Notes under the pieces: generated by a model
The model's input: the letters and a program-made list of their open reading frames with translations, nothing else
The model's database searches: none
What the model was told of the DNA's origin: nothing
Assembly (NCBI GenBank): GCA_021772515.1
Contig: JAJFLU010000045.1
Span: forward strand, 1-64,000
Source of the DNA: Opitutales bacterium
GTDB taxonomy: Bacteria > Verrucomicrobiota > Verrucomicrobiia > Opitutales > UBA2987
DNA length: 64,000 bases
Direction: 5' to 3'
Shown here: positions 31,408 to 41,138 of the stretch, piece after piece
Layout: each line of letters opens with the position of its first letter
Position numbering within the stretch: position 1 is the stretch's first letter
Translations under genes and position numbers: made by a program

Positions 31408-32259
31408 TTATTTCCCTTTTTGCTTTAGCCAGTTTTCTTTGCTTTTGGGCATGGTGAATAGGGAGTCTGCAATCTCTTCGTTGACCTTGATGCTCTCGAA
31501 GTCGATTTCTTTGTAAATGCCTTTGTTGGCCACGTATTCGCGGCCTTTTTCCATGACCACGCCGTAGAATTTGTGGAATCCGGTGGGGTAGTAATCGGCG
31601 GCGACCGAGGCGGAGGCGAATTTATCGGTAAATCCGTAGCGTCTTAACAGGTAGTCTTTTACGTCGAAATAGTAATAGACAATCGATCCGCTGCTCAGCT
31701 TGCCTTTGACGATGTGGGCGGGTTTTCCATAGACCTTTGCCTGACTGTCATAGACAAAGAAATGGCCTTTGGATTGGTGGTCAAGGAGGGGCCCGTAAAA
31801 GTCCGCCTCGATAATAAAATCTTTGGCCTCTGCCTTGCCCATGATAGTGGGCGGTTTAGGTTTGGGCTCCACCACCTGCGTCCAGGCGGTTTGGCCATCA
31901 TAAACACGAATGGTTCGGTGATTTCGACCCATTTTCTTATGGTGTTGCTCGACCCGATATTTGTTGGGGGCCTTGTGGTACCAAATCATGTCATACTCGT
32001 TTTTACCTATCCGTAGGGGGCCTTTTTTAATGATAGTTTTAAGGGACTTAATTTGCTCCACACCGCCTAGCACTTGCAGATGATACTCGATCAGCTTGGC
32101 GGCGTTGGCATCGGTGGCGGTAGGGCCCTGATCTTTTTTCCCCTCCTCCTCGGATTCCTCTTCTTCCAAATTGCCCGAGGGGCTTTCATCCTGAGAGGAG
32201 AGGGTAGAGAGAGAGGCGAAAAAAAGCCCCAAAATACAGAGGTGGGTATAAAATTTCAT
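31408..32259 (-). CDS. Exported outer-membrane lipoprotein-sorting-like protein (LolA-like fold)
   Basis: Signal peptide; LQVLGGVEQIKSLKTIIKKGPLRIGKNEYDMIWYHKAPNKYRVEQ...VYDGQTAW typical of this family. Confidence 0.7.
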   Translation of the reverse strand: MKFYTHLCILGLFFASLSTLSSQDESPSGNLEEEESEEEGKKDQGPTATDANAAKLIEYHLQVLGGVEQIKSLKTIIKKGPLRIGKNEYDMIWYHKAPNKYRVEQHHKKMGRNHRTIRVYDGQTAWTQVVEPKPKPPTIMGKAEAKDFIIEADFYGPLLDHQSKGHFFVYDSQAKVYGKPAHIVKGKLSSGSIVYYYFDVKDYLLRRYGFTDKFASASVAADYYPTGFHKFYGVVMEKGREYVANKGIYKEIDFESIKVNEEIADSLFTMPKSKENWLKQKGK

Positions 32260-32332
32260 GGCTTTGGGCGTTGTGGTTTGTCGGCTACATTGTCAGCAAT
32301 TTTCAAATTTGGCAATCACTTAGCGGTTGTTT

Positions 32333-32944
32333 TCAAAGGAGAATATCGGTGCCTTGGGGGAGCCATTTTTTGAAATTTTGCAGGATGCTTTGGAGTTTTT
32401 CGTCGTCGATATTGAGGGTCTCGATTTTATTGTTGAGCAGGCGGGTGGCTTCTTCGCGTTCGGAGGGGGGTAGATTTTGCCACCAATCCTGCTTAACGGG
32501 ATAGCCTTCTTCACGGGCGAATAAATAGAGTGATTTCAGTAGGACCAACTCAGGATTGAGCCCTTTTTCCCAAGATTGGAAGACCACTCCGGTGAGATGG
32601 AAGAGACCCGCGAAAGTCTCCGTGTGGGTCAGGTTTTTCAAGAGCGTGGAGGCGAACTCGGAGGCGCAGAGGAGGGAATTGTAATTTCTGGCAATGCCGG
32701 TGTGGCGTTTGATGATCTCGTAATCGCGCACGAACCATGCGTAGCCGGTCTGCGGTTTTTCCAAATCCAGTTGAGCCCTGTCAAAAAGGTCTGGTTGAAC
32801 CTTGTCGGTCTTTTTCTGCGATACCCTTTTCAGGCATAGAAGCAACCCATGCTCCCCTGAAAAAATCTGGTAGCTCAGGTAGGATTCGCCGGTGGTCTTT
32901 TTGCTGAGTAAAAATCCCTCCGTGGATAGCCGTAGGGTGGGCAT
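32333..32944 (-). CDS. recO: RecO-like DNA repair protein
   Basis: RLSTEGFLLSKKTTGESYLSYQIFSGEHGLLLCLKR OB-fold N-terminus; the 33052 start would overlap the neighbouring gene. Confidence 0.65.
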   Translation of the reverse strand: MPTLRLSTEGFLLSKKTTGESYLSYQIFSGEHGLLLCLKRVSQKKTDKVQPDLFDRAQLDLEKPQTGYAWFVRDYEIIKRHTGIARNYNSLLCASEFASTLLKNLTHTETFAGLFHLTGVVFQSWEKGLNPELVLLKSLYLFAREEGYPVKQDWWQNLPPSEREEATRLLNNKIETLNIDDEKLQSILQNFKKWLPQGTDILL

Positions 32945-32948
32945 TTTA

Positions 32949-33665
32949 TCAGTCGCCCGAGGTTGTTGATAATTCGATTCCGCTTCCGGCGCTGGGAGCA
33001 GCCTCTGGATTTTGCACATCGAGCCTCTTTGTTTTGCCGGTTTTTTTATCAAAGACAGGCACCACTGCGCCGCCCGAGATGATTAACTTCATGCCGTCGG
33101 GCACAGGCATATCCATTTCGATGACGTTTTCTTTGGGCACCATGACAAGGAATCCGCTGGTTGGATTGGGCGTTGTGGGGACAAAGATATTGTAAACATC
33201 CCGCCCCACCCGTGAACGGACCTCCTCTTTACCCATGCCGGTCAAAAACCCCAAGGCATAGACATCCTTTCGGAAAAACTCGAGGAGGACCACCTTTTGA
33301 AAGACGGCCTTTTTTTGAGAGCTAAAGGTGTCAATTATCTGCTTAACGGTATTGTAAACGTTTCGGACAAAGGGGACGTTTGCTAAAAATCTCTCTATCA
33401 CCTTGACCACATAGCGCCCGATCAGGAGCTTGGAAAACCAACCGATAATGGTAATGATTATGAGGACGAGAAAAGTGGAAATGACGCTTAGCGATCCAGC
33501 GAACCAGGGGTTGCCGTCGAGGTAGTCCTTTAAAAAAGGGAAAAACAATTCGCGGGCGGGTGTGCCCACGGAGTCGACGAGGACATTGATGACCAAGATG
33601 GTGACTCCGACCGGAGTGAGGAGCAAAAGCCCCGAAATAAAAGCGTTTCGTAAAGATTTTATCAT
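32949..33665 (-). CDS. DUF502 family membrane protein
   Basis: Two TM segments; FLANVPFVRNVYNTVKQIIDTFSSQKKAVFQKVVLLEF...VFVPTTPNPTSGFLVMVPKENVIEMDM. Confidence 0.92.
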   Translation of the reverse strand: MIKSLRNAFISGLLLLTPVGVTILVINVLVDSVGTPARELFFPFLKDYLDGNPWFAGSLSVISTFLVLIIITIIGWFSKLLIGRYVVKVIERFLANVPFVRNVYNTVKQIIDTFSSQKKAVFQKVVLLEFFRKDVYALGFLTGMGKEEVRSRVGRDVYNIFVPTTPNPTSGFLVMVPKENVIEMDMPVPDGMKLIISGGAVVPVFDKKTGKTKRLDVQNPEAAPSAGSGIELSTTSGD

Positions 33666-33945
33666 GATAATTGGCTTTCCGGATTGGAAAGCAGCCCATT
33701 TCCCACACGCGCAAATATGCTGGCTTCAGAGCAAATTCACAAGCACATTTTGCGGTCAAAAATGTGAAATGAGCCGCCCGTTGCCGGATTGTTGGGTTAG
33801 CCATTCACTGTTACGGAGGGATTTTCAACAGACTGCCTTACTTAGTCCCTTTTTATTTTAAAACTTATTTGCAAATTTTGTTGTCATACTTAAATACATA
33901 TATATCTTTATACTTAAATTAACATTGAACCTAACAGAAAATGCT

Positions 33946-34224
33946 ATGAAAAAATCAGAGACAAAAGAGAAACTAATTGTGGAACGCGTGCAAACGGGGA
34001 TTCGGATTGAGAAACGGATTCTAAAGGTGCTCAAGGCATTGGCAGAATATCACGACATGACCTTGGGAGACTTACTGGAGGGAATCATTCTTCACACCTT
34101 CGAGGGGAAGAGTCCTTTTGGGGAAGAATCGATTAAGCTCATCGCCGATCTGAAGCGTATTTACCGTCTGGACCTCGGCTCGGAAGCAAGCCATCGGCTA
34201 CAGGAAAAACCGCAGGGCGCGTGA
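33946..34224 (+). CDS. Small hypothetical protein, RHH-like
   Basis: IRIEKRILKVLKALAEYHDMTLGDLLEGIILHTFEGK; good start at ATG 33946. Confidence 0.6.
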   Translation: MKKSETKEKLIVERVQTGIRIEKRILKVLKALAEYHDMTLGDLLEGIILHTFEGKSPFGEESIKLIADLKRIYRLDLGSEASHRLQEKPQGA

Positions 34225-34254
34225 ATGCGGAATGGTGCGAACTTAGGGTAATCC

Positions 34255-34373
34255 CTTCGTTCTCGTTCTCGTTCTCTTCCTCTTTGGTCTCCTCCATTAT
34301 AGTGTAAGGTGTTGTTATTAAATGGATAAGGGACGAAGAGGAAGAGTAAGACGAAGACGAAGACGAGGGTTTT
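34255..34373. repeat. Imperfect Y-arm / AT loop / R-arm hairpin element, copy 2
   Basis: cgttctcgttctcgttctcttcctctttggtctcctcc ... gttgttattaaatggataag ... gacgaagaggaagagtaagacgaagacgaagacgaggg. Confidence 0.75.
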
Positions 34374-34447
34374 TCGAAAGCGACCTTATGTCATGTCATT
34401 CGAGTTTGAGTATCGTTTAGTACCGTTGTAGAAAGGAGAAAACTTAT

Positions 34448-34888
34448 ATGATCCACCACGAAGATGTAACCTTCGAGAGGGATGAGGAGTTCATTTGCGC
34501 GTTTGAAGATACCACCCTGCCGGAAGAATGTTTTCGGCATCGGGACCATATCCGGCTGGCATGGCTTTACCTGCGCAGGTATTCTGTCCCGCATGTATTG
34601 GAGCTTTACACGCAGGGTATAAAAAACTTCGCCAGAGCCAACGGCAGTGAAACTCTCTACCACGAAACGATCACCTGGGCCTATATTTTCCTGGTCAAGG
34701 AGCGCATGGAAACGGCTGACGGGAATGAACATTGGGAGGATTTCGCGAGTAAAAACCCGGACTTGATGAGTTGGCAGGATTCTGTTCTCAATCGCTATTA
34801 TCCGAAAGAAGTTCTGTTTTCAGACTTGGCCAAGAAGACGTTTCTGCTTCCGGAGACGGTGTCAAAATCGGTGGTGTCGGTAGATTGA
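34448..34888 (+). CDS. Conserved-looking hypothetical protein
   Basis: FRHRDHIRLAWLYLRRYSVPHVLELYTQGIKNFARANGSETLYHETITWAYIFLVKERM; coherent coding. Confidence 0.7.
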   Translation: MIHHEDVTFERDEEFICAFEDTTLPEECFRHRDHIRLAWLYLRRYSVPHVLELYTQGIKNFARANGSETLYHETITWAYIFLVKERMETADGNEHWEDFASKNPDLMSWQDSVLNRYYPKEVLFSDLAKKTFLLPETVSKSVVSVD

Positions 34889-34906
34889 AAAATGACTAAG
34901 CTAAGG

Positions 34907-35830
34907 CTACCGCCGACGAAATCGGGAACGACGCCAGTGCAGTATAGCGGTGGGGAAATAACCCCATAATGCACCCACGACCAATCCACCGACATGGGCG
35001 GTATTGGCGATTGGCCCCACGAATCCCGAAAAACAGATTACCAGCCAAATCATCATCATCGTGATATTGGCCGGATCGATGTAGATCCGGTCCTCGGGCT
35101 GGAATTTCATTTTCACCCAGACATAGCCTAAAAGGCCGAAATTGACTCCCGACATGCCACCAAAATTAGGGCCAGAGGAGAAGTATTGGGCGAAGTTTGA
35201 TATACCTGCGATGCACAATATCAATCCAAAATAAAACCAATGCCCTTTGCGACCTTCGACCAATCCTCCTAGGTAGTGGAGCCAATACATGTTAAAAATG
35301 ATATGCAAAATCCCGAAATGTAAAAACATGGGTGTGAATAATCGCCATACTTGCCATCCGGCGATTTCACTTAACCCGGGCCACCTGATGGAATAGCCAT
35401 CATAAGAGTAGGTAGCAATGGAAAGAAATCCGGTCAAAGGATTGTTGGGATCATGTCCCAGCCGTGTAATTACACCCACTATTGCGCTGATAATGATGAG
35501 GGTCATTGTTACTCGCGGTGGCATGACGGATAGTTTGCGAAAACTAGTTCGCAGATCCTTATGCTTCCCGCGCCAGCGTTTTTCGTCCGTTTTTACTTTT
35601 TTCCTGATCCTGTGGGCTTTTTCCCCCGCGGCGTTGTATTTCGAGTTATCGGGTTCTTTTAAAAAAGCTTCCAATTCCTGGGAGGCAGCCTCGATTTGAT
35701 CCTCTTCCTCGATCCAAACTGCCCAGTGTTCATCAAAATCGTCGACCCGATTTTCAAAATCGTGGGCGAGGAGGTAATCCCCGAATTTTCGGGCATCCGC
35801 CTCTGTCTCAATTATGCCGATACGCCTCAT
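34907..35830 (-). CDS. Rhomboid family intramembrane serine protease
   Basis: WRLFTPMFLHFGILHIIFNMYWLHYLGGLVE, GMSGVNFGLLGY (GxSG variant), NTAHVGGLVVGALWGY. Confidence 0.9.
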   Translation of the reverse strand: MRRIGIIETEADARKFGDYLLAHDFENRVDDFDEHWAVWIEEEDQIEAASQELEAFLKEPDNSKYNAAGEKAHRIRKKVKTDEKRWRGKHKDLRTSFRKLSVMPPRVTMTLIIISAIVGVITRLGHDPNNPLTGFLSIATYSYDGYSIRWPGLSEIAGWQVWRLFTPMFLHFGILHIIFNMYWLHYLGGLVEGRKGHWFYFGLILCIAGISNFAQYFSSGPNFGGMSGVNFGLLGYVWVKMKFQPEDRIYIDPANITMMMIWLVICFSGFVGPIANTAHVGGLVVGALWGYFPTAILHWRRSRFRRR

Positions 35831-36786
35831 TGCTGTATTTGATCCTGGGTTTTCTCCTGTTTTTGCGGGGCAAGGGCCAAGGCATCCAATTCCTCCAAAA
35901 GTTGGTCCCTGCTGAATAGGAGGGCGGGGTCGGTAACACTCTCGGCAATTGCTCTGGCTTCATCCGAACGGCCTAGCCGCGATAACACATTGGCCCGGTG
36001 GAGGCTTACGGCCTCTCTTTGCAATGAAGATATGGCGACATCCTGCAATTCCTCCCAAAGAGCCAGGGCCGTCTCCCAATCGGGATTTTTCAAATTGTAA
36101 AAGCATTCGGCGTAGCGCATTTTGAAGTCAGGATTGTCGGGGTCCAAACGAGCGGCGTCGGAAAAAGCCTGCAACATCTCGTTTTCCAAAACATCTCTGA
36201 AATAAACATCGTGGCTGATGAACTGTTCTTTGTAGGTGCTGAGTAATTCACCCATTTGATAGTGGTAGAGGGCGGTTTCGGGGCTGAGTAAGATTGCCTG
36301 GATGAAAAACCCGAGGGACTCCTCGAATTTCCCTGTTTCGGCTAAATAGTTACCTATCTGCTGTTTGACGACCGGGACGTCAGGGTCGATTTCATCTGCC
36401 TTGAGGAACATTTTGACGGCGTGTTCCTCCTGACCGATTTTGTTGAGAAATTTCCCGTAGAGCAGGTAGGGAGTGAGTTCGTCGGGTGACTCGGCGATGA
36501 GGGATTCGTATTCCTGAACGAGATTTCGAGCCCGGAAACGCAGATCCTCGACCTCGTATTCGCTCAATTTGAGCTTGATTGCATATCTGCGAAGGAGCGC
36601 CTCCTGTTTCTCAACAATGGCCATCAGCTTTTTCTCGGTGTAGGACAGTTTTTCGGGTTCCTCCGGCGCCGGTGGGGGCGAGTTTTCACCGACACTTGGC
36701 GGCGCGGGTTCCTGCTTTTCAACCGAGGGGGTTTTGGCTGCATCCGCTGTTGAAACAGGGCCGCCGATCAAGAATCCAATCAACAT
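35827..36786 (-). CDS. TPR-repeat protein with signal peptide
   Basis: Repeated TPR-like segments; Met at 36786 begins a signal-like sequence and avoids overlap with the upstream zinc-ribbon gene. Confidence 0.75.
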   Translation of the reverse strand: MLIGFLIGGPVSTADAAKTPSVEKQEPAPPSVGENSPPPAPEEPEKLSYTEKKLMAIVEKQEALLRRYAIKLKLSEYEVEDLRFRARNLVQEYESLIAESPDELTPYLLYGKFLNKIGQEEHAVKMFLKADEIDPDVPVVKQQIGNYLAETGKFEESLGFFIQAILLSPETALYHYQMGELLSTYKEQFISHDVYFRDVLENEMLQAFSDAARLDPDNPDFKMRYAECFYNLKNPDWETALALWEELQDVAISSLQREAVSLHRANVLSRLGRSDEARAIAESVTDPALLFSRDQLLEELDALALAPQKQEKTQDQIQQ

Positions 36787-36830
36787 CAATCCAGAGGTCG
36801 TTCTGGCAAAACCAGTTGTTGCTGCCGGTG

Positions 36831-37055
36831 TTAATTTAATCCGCAAGTCCCCCCGGGGATGCCACAGGTTGGGCAACCGGGCATGGCGTCCGCTGTTGCG
36901 CCGCCGCCGCTGACATTTGAGCCGGTGGCAAAGGTGGAAAACTGTTTTTCCAAGTTTGTGCTTTTGCATTGCGGACATTGTGGGAGAGTCGATTGCTGCA
37001 CGAGTTTTTCAAAGGTGTGCTGACAGTCCTCACATTTATATTCGTAGATCGGCAT
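36831..37055 (-). CDS. FmdB-family zinc ribbon protein
   Basis: MPIYEYKCEDCQHTFEKLVQQSTLPQCPQCKSTNLEKQFSTFA. Confidence 0.95.
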   Translation of the reverse strand: MPIYEYKCEDCQHTFEKLVQQSTLPQCPQCKSTNLEKQFSTFATGSNVSGGGATADAMPGCPTCGIPGGTCGLN

Positions 37056-37288
37056 GACAGTAGTGGGGTTCCAAAAAATTTCTAAATTGAGATTAAGATT
37101 GAGAAATTATCAAATCATCCGTGGCAAGTTCAATACCATACGACAGATTTCTGGAAGAGAATTTGGGAGGGTGAACATTTTGCGTAGAGGGAGGGTGGGA
37201 GAGGGGTGACTTCCGTTCGACTGGATGGGGGTTGGAAAGTTGGCAAAATGCGTAAATAAATTTTTTTTGAATTTTTTTGCTGAAAGGC

Positions 37289-37317
37289 TTGACACTGAAC
37301 GATTGTTTAACTATACG
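37289..37317 (+). promoter_or_regulatory. Sigma70-like promoter of lexA
   Basis: TTGACA (37289-37294), 17 nt spacer, TATACG (37312-37317), about 10 nt before ATG 37328. Confidence 0.6.
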
Positions 37318-37327
37318 TTTGAGCATT

Positions 37328-37963
37328 ATGGATGAATTGACACTACGACAACAGGAAATTCTAGGTTATCTTCAGTTGCATATGCGGTCGTATAGCACCT
37401 GGCCGAGCTTTCGGGAAATTCAGGCACACTTCGGGTTTCGGAGCACGAACGCCGTCATGGGGCACCTGCGGGCGCTGGAGAAAAAGGGCTATATCAGCCG
37501 TGTGCCGGGGCAGGCTCGGACGTTTCGGATCACGATGGATTTTAACGAGGAAAATCAGCCCACCGATTCGGTGGAAGTGGTTGATATTCCCATTTACGGG
37601 ACCATCGCGGCCGGTTATCCTGACGGGGTTGAAACAGGAGGGGAAATCGGTCGTTTACAGATCGATGCGGAGACTGCGGGCATTCGCCGAGCGCGCCGTG
37701 CCTTCGCCCTGAAAGTGCGGGGGGACAGCATGATCGACGCCGGTATCTTCGATGGCGACATCGTCATTCTGGAACCACGTCCCCCCAATAACGAAGACAT
37801 AGTAGCCGCCCTTATCGATGGGGAGACGACCCTCAAGCGCTTCATTCAGAAACGCGGAAAAGCGCCCTTTCTGAAAGCGGAAAACAAAAGCTATCCGCAG
37901 CTACACCCAGTGGCGGAGTTGGTTATTCAGGGCATTGCCAAATCGGTTGTGCGCAATCTATAA
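37328..37963 (+). CDS. lexA: LexA repressor
   Basis: MDELTLRQQEILGYLQ...WPSFREIQAHFGFRSTNAVMGHLRALEKKGYI; VRGDSMIDAGIFDGDIVIL Ser/Lys protease motifs. Confidence 0.95.
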   Translation: MDELTLRQQEILGYLQLHMRSYSTWPSFREIQAHFGFRSTNAVMGHLRALEKKGYISRVPGQARTFRITMDFNEENQPTDSVEVVDIPIYGTIAAGYPDGVETGGEIGRLQIDAETAGIRRARRAFALKVRGDSMIDAGIFDGDIVILEPRPPNNEDIVAALIDGETTLKRFIQKRGKAPFLKAENKSYPQLHPVAELVIQGIAKSVVRNL

Positions 37964-38026
37964 GGGAGGGGGGCGCAGCAGGGAAAAAGAGAGGAAGCTA
38001 AAACTGGCTTCCAGATCAGAGAAGCA

Positions 38027-38644
38027 TCACTGGATGGTTTTCAACAGGTCGTCTGGTGATAGAGTTACTGAGTATTCTCCTTCCGATTTTTCTTCTTTGG
38101 CAGACTCGGCATCCGATTCGTCGTTTTCCGCTTCCTGAAGCATACTTTGCAGGAAATCCCCGGCGTTCAAATCCACGGCTTCCTCTGAACCGGACATATC
38201 GAGGATTTGGGCGATTTCCTCATCTGTGGGCTCATCGGGATCATCACTAGCGGCGGCTGCTGAAGTAGCCGTAGCCGACTCGGTACCATAGAGGGCTTTG
38301 AAATTTTGGTAAGATTTGTATGCCTCGATGGCCAAATCTCCCGAGTCTTCCATGAGAAAAAATAAATTTTCCGATCGGTCGTTTTGATAGTTGAACATTT
38401 GCCCTTTGAGGACCGTTTTTTTGCCGGGCCCGGATAGTTCGTAAATCTCGACCCTGGCCAGCAATTCCTCATCGGCTTCGGTGTAGATACCGATCCGAGC
38501 CTTTTTTTTGCGGAAATTGAGGAATCGTTTAACAAAGGTTCCGGCCAAATCGGGCAATTCGTCATTCTCCAGATCCTGTCTGAGGCATTCCTCGAACTTT
38601 TCAATGAAATGCAGCGGGGATACTTTTACGGTGGCGTTAATCAT
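38027..38644 (-). CDS. Hypothetical protein, acidic C-terminus
   Basis: Coherent 205 aa ORF on the expected strand. Confidence 0.7.
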   Translation of the reverse strand: MINATVKVSPLHFIEKFEECLRQDLENDELPDLAGTFVKRFLNFRKKKARIGIYTEADEELLARVEIYELSGPGKKTVLKGQMFNYQNDRSENLFFLMEDSGDLAIEAYKSYQNFKALYGTESATATSAAAASDDPDEPTDEEIAQILDMSGSEEAVDLNAGDFLQSMLQEAENDESDAESAKEEKSEGEYSVTLSPDDLLKTIQ

Positions 38645-38746
38645 CTCCCTATGAATTTCGGAAGATTTCCCCAGTTTTTAAGCGCTACCGTTCCGAAACT
38701 CTCGATAATCGTAAATATCCGATCGGTTATCAGGTCGGATTTGCTG

Positions 38747-39160
38747 CTAAAATACCGCTTTGTAAACGCGACCGTCGTTGGTTCTCGCTTCGCCGTGACC
38801 GCCACCCCAAAGCCAATTGTAATCGGCCACAACCTCCATCACCAGATGCGATTTTGGGTCCTCGAGGAGCGAATACACATTGCCTTGCCCATCGATGCTG
38901 ACGGACGGAAAAACACCCACCCGTGTCCCCCCGCGTCCGCCCAACCCGACACCCGTCGTGATGCGAAATCTCGCATGGCTCATTTTGGTGAATTTGCCCG
39001 TTAAAATTTCGCCATCCTCCAGGTAAATCCGGATCTCCCTTTTGCCCGTGTCCCAGAATCCCTCCGCTCTGGCCCCCGATTTAAATTCGACCAATTGCAT
39101 ATCCCTCATGCAGCCGGAAAGCAGGAGAAGGGCGGGTAGGAATATAAGGAATCGTTTCAT
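38747..39160 (-). CDS. Hypothetical lipoprotein
   Basis: MKRFLIFLPALLLLSGCM lipobox; start at 39160. Confidence 0.75.
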   Translation of the reverse strand: MKRFLIFLPALLLLSGCMRDMQLVEFKSGARAEGFWDTGKREIRIYLEDGEILTGKFTKMSHARFRITTGVGLGGRGGTRVGVFPSVSIDGQGNVYSLLEDPKSHLVMEVVADYNWLWGGGHGEARTNDGRVYKAVF

Positions 39161-39314
39161 GGTGTTGATAAATATTGTTGAGGTGACTTTGACCACGCCT
39201 ATAAACCGCAGCCTCTGGGCAATGGTTTCGATATTTCCGGTTTTAATAGCATTTTGTTGCCGTGGAGAGCAATATTTTTCCGTAATTTTACAAAGGTAAT
39301 TCCGCCAATGAAAG

Positions 39315-39338
39315 AAGGGGCCCGGTTAAAGGCCCCCT
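39315..39338 (-). terminator. Candidate terminator after the phage capsid gene
   Basis: GGGGCC-CGGTTAAA-GGCCCC hairpin; T-rich on the minus strand downstream. Confidence 0.5.
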
Positions 39339-39380
39339 CTGTTCATTATCTGGTTGCGACTGGAATTCCAGCGATCTCAA

Positions 39381-40355
39381 TCAGACGGCAGAGACGGTCA
39401 GTTTGCGAATTCCCAACGAGGAGGTGATCACTACATTGCTGTAATGCTCCACGGTGATGTCGGTGAATTTACTGTGATCCTCGACGAAGACCCGAAAGAG
39501 CCCGTCTTCGGCGGGGGTTACAAACCGCTTGATATTGGAGGGCTCATCCTTCATCTGCCCATCGAGCGCATAGTAAAGGAAGACCTGGTCGCCCAGAATC
39601 TTGCTTTTGGCGCTGGAGGAGGACTGGTAGCGGGCGCTCACAATTTTCACTCCGTCGATAAACAGCTTGCGGGCCAGTTCCTCTTGGGTGAGTCCTGCCA
39701 GGCGGAAAGCCCCGGCATTGTTTTGCGCATCATAGGCATCGGCCCGCAAGTCCCACGCGCCCTCTCCGTAGAGCGCTCGATTGGGGCGAATCCCGCTCGC
39801 GTTGGTTGCCAAAACGAGGGAATTTCGCACATCGGAATCGGGGTTAACGGTGCCATCCCAGACCTTGGCCAGATTGGTGTCCGCGTCGTCGAGAGCCGTG
39901 ATTGCCCGGCGCACCTCGTTGCGGAGGAGGCGCTGCAACAGAAGCTGCACATAGCGCTCCTGCCATTCGCTGCCGACCTCTTCATCGTGGTCCACCCGGA
40001 TGGTGAGACCCTTGTTCAAGGTCTTTTCGTTCACCGTTTCGCCCGTGTATTCGACCCTCTTGAAGGCCGAACCGATGGCCCGAAGGTCATCCGATTCGGA
40101 CAAAAAGGCTTCCGAGTTGACGGCCCTTCTAAACTCGAAACGCCGACCCACCATGACCGGCGGGGCGATGAAATCGAGCAGTTCGCGGAGTTTTTCAGGA
40201 TCCTGCCAACCCACCGTGAAGGTGGTCAGCGGTTCCGACAGGTGAGCGGCGTTGAAGCGGCTTTCATTGGCCGCGCAGACGATTCCCGGAGCTTGCAGAC
40301 CGTCATCGACAGCCAGCGGCATTGTGGGGAAGTTTTGATTGATAGTTGTTTTCAT
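39381..40355 (-). CDS. Phage major capsid protein (Mu-like/HK97-type head)
   Basis: 324 aa with major-capsid-like composition and context; VGRRFEFRRAVNSEAFLSESDDLRAIGSAFKRVEYTG...LRNEVRRAITALDDA. Confidence 0.75.
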   Translation of the reverse strand: MKTTINQNFPTMPLAVDDGLQAPGIVCAANESRFNAAHLSEPLTTFTVGWQDPEKLRELLDFIAPPVMVGRRFEFRRAVNSEAFLSESDDLRAIGSAFKRVEYTGETVNEKTLNKGLTIRVDHDEEVGSEWQERYVQLLLQRLLRNEVRRAITALDDADTNLAKVWDGTVNPDSDVRNSLVLATNASGIRPNRALYGEGAWDLRADAYDAQNNAGAFRLAGLTQEELARKLFIDGVKIVSARYQSSSSAKSKILGDQVFLYYALDGQMKDEPSNIKRFVTPAEDGLFRVFVEDHSKFTDITVEHYSNVVITSSLGIRKLTVSAV

Positions 40356-40424
40356 AAAACAGGTTCTCTTTTCTTGGTATTTTTTGTTGATATTAATGTG
40401 TTTTGTTGATGGCTCAGGCTCGTA

Positions 40425-41093
40425 TTAGAGAACCTTGACCAGAGAGGGTTCGGACAATGCCGACGCCAGGGCGCGAACATCGTCGGCGAGTTCCTCGGAT
40501 TTATCCCGCAGGGCCTGCACCTCGGTTTGGCTGTAGGTGGCGCCGATGGTCAGCCCGCCGATCTCGGCATTGGTATTGCCGAGGGTGGCGATAACCACCG
40601 TGCGGGTGGGGGCCTGCGGCTCGATCTCGATGACCTCGCCATCGGCACCGGCAGCCGTCAAGGCCCGCCCCACCAGGTAGTAGGTGCCCGCTGCGGCTGG
40701 TTCGTTCTGGACCTTTCCCGAAGCCGCCGTGAATACCGATTCGCCCACCGCGATGGCCTCGCTGGCAACCGCTTTTTGGGTATTGGCGGAAGGGCTCAGC
40801 AGGTTCACGTTGACGGAGTCTTCGATCGCCTCGGCCTCATCAGTAGCCAGCCCGAGCGGCCGGTCGCCCACGCCGCAGACGGCGATATGGTCGGCATCGC
40901 TGCCGATTTTCACCATCAGGAAGCGGGTGCTTTGGATGGCGTCGGCCTTTTTGCTCAGGCTGCCCTCATGGGTGCCCTCGGCCACGTTTGAGAAGCTCGG
41001 TAAAGAAGCCTCGTCAGATTTCAGTTTTGATAAAACCACCCATGCGGCCAGCGCCAGGGCGAGTATCGTGATTGTCAGTAGTATTGTCGTCAT
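40425..41093 (-). CDS. Capsid cement/decoration-like protein (DUF2190-like) with N-terminal TM segment
   Basis: VGDRPLGLATDEAEAIEDSVNVNLLSPSANTQKAVASEAIAVGESVFTAASGKV...GTYYLVGRALTAAGADGEVIEIEP; N-terminus MTTILLTITILALALAAWVVLSKLK. Confidence 0.7.
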   Translation of the reverse strand: MTTILLTITILALALAAWVVLSKLKSDEASLPSFSNVAEGTHEGSLSKKADAIQSTRFLMVKIGSDADHIAVCGVGDRPLGLATDEAEAIEDSVNVNLLSPSANTQKAVASEAIAVGESVFTAASGKVQNEPAAAGTYYLVGRALTAAGADGEVIEIEPQAPTRTVVIATLGNTNAEIGGLTIGATYSQTEVQALRDKSEELADDVRALASALSEPSLVKVL

Positions 41094-41138
41094 TTTTATT
41101 TATATTTCTGATTTAGTGTTAATGGAAAATGTTGATGA

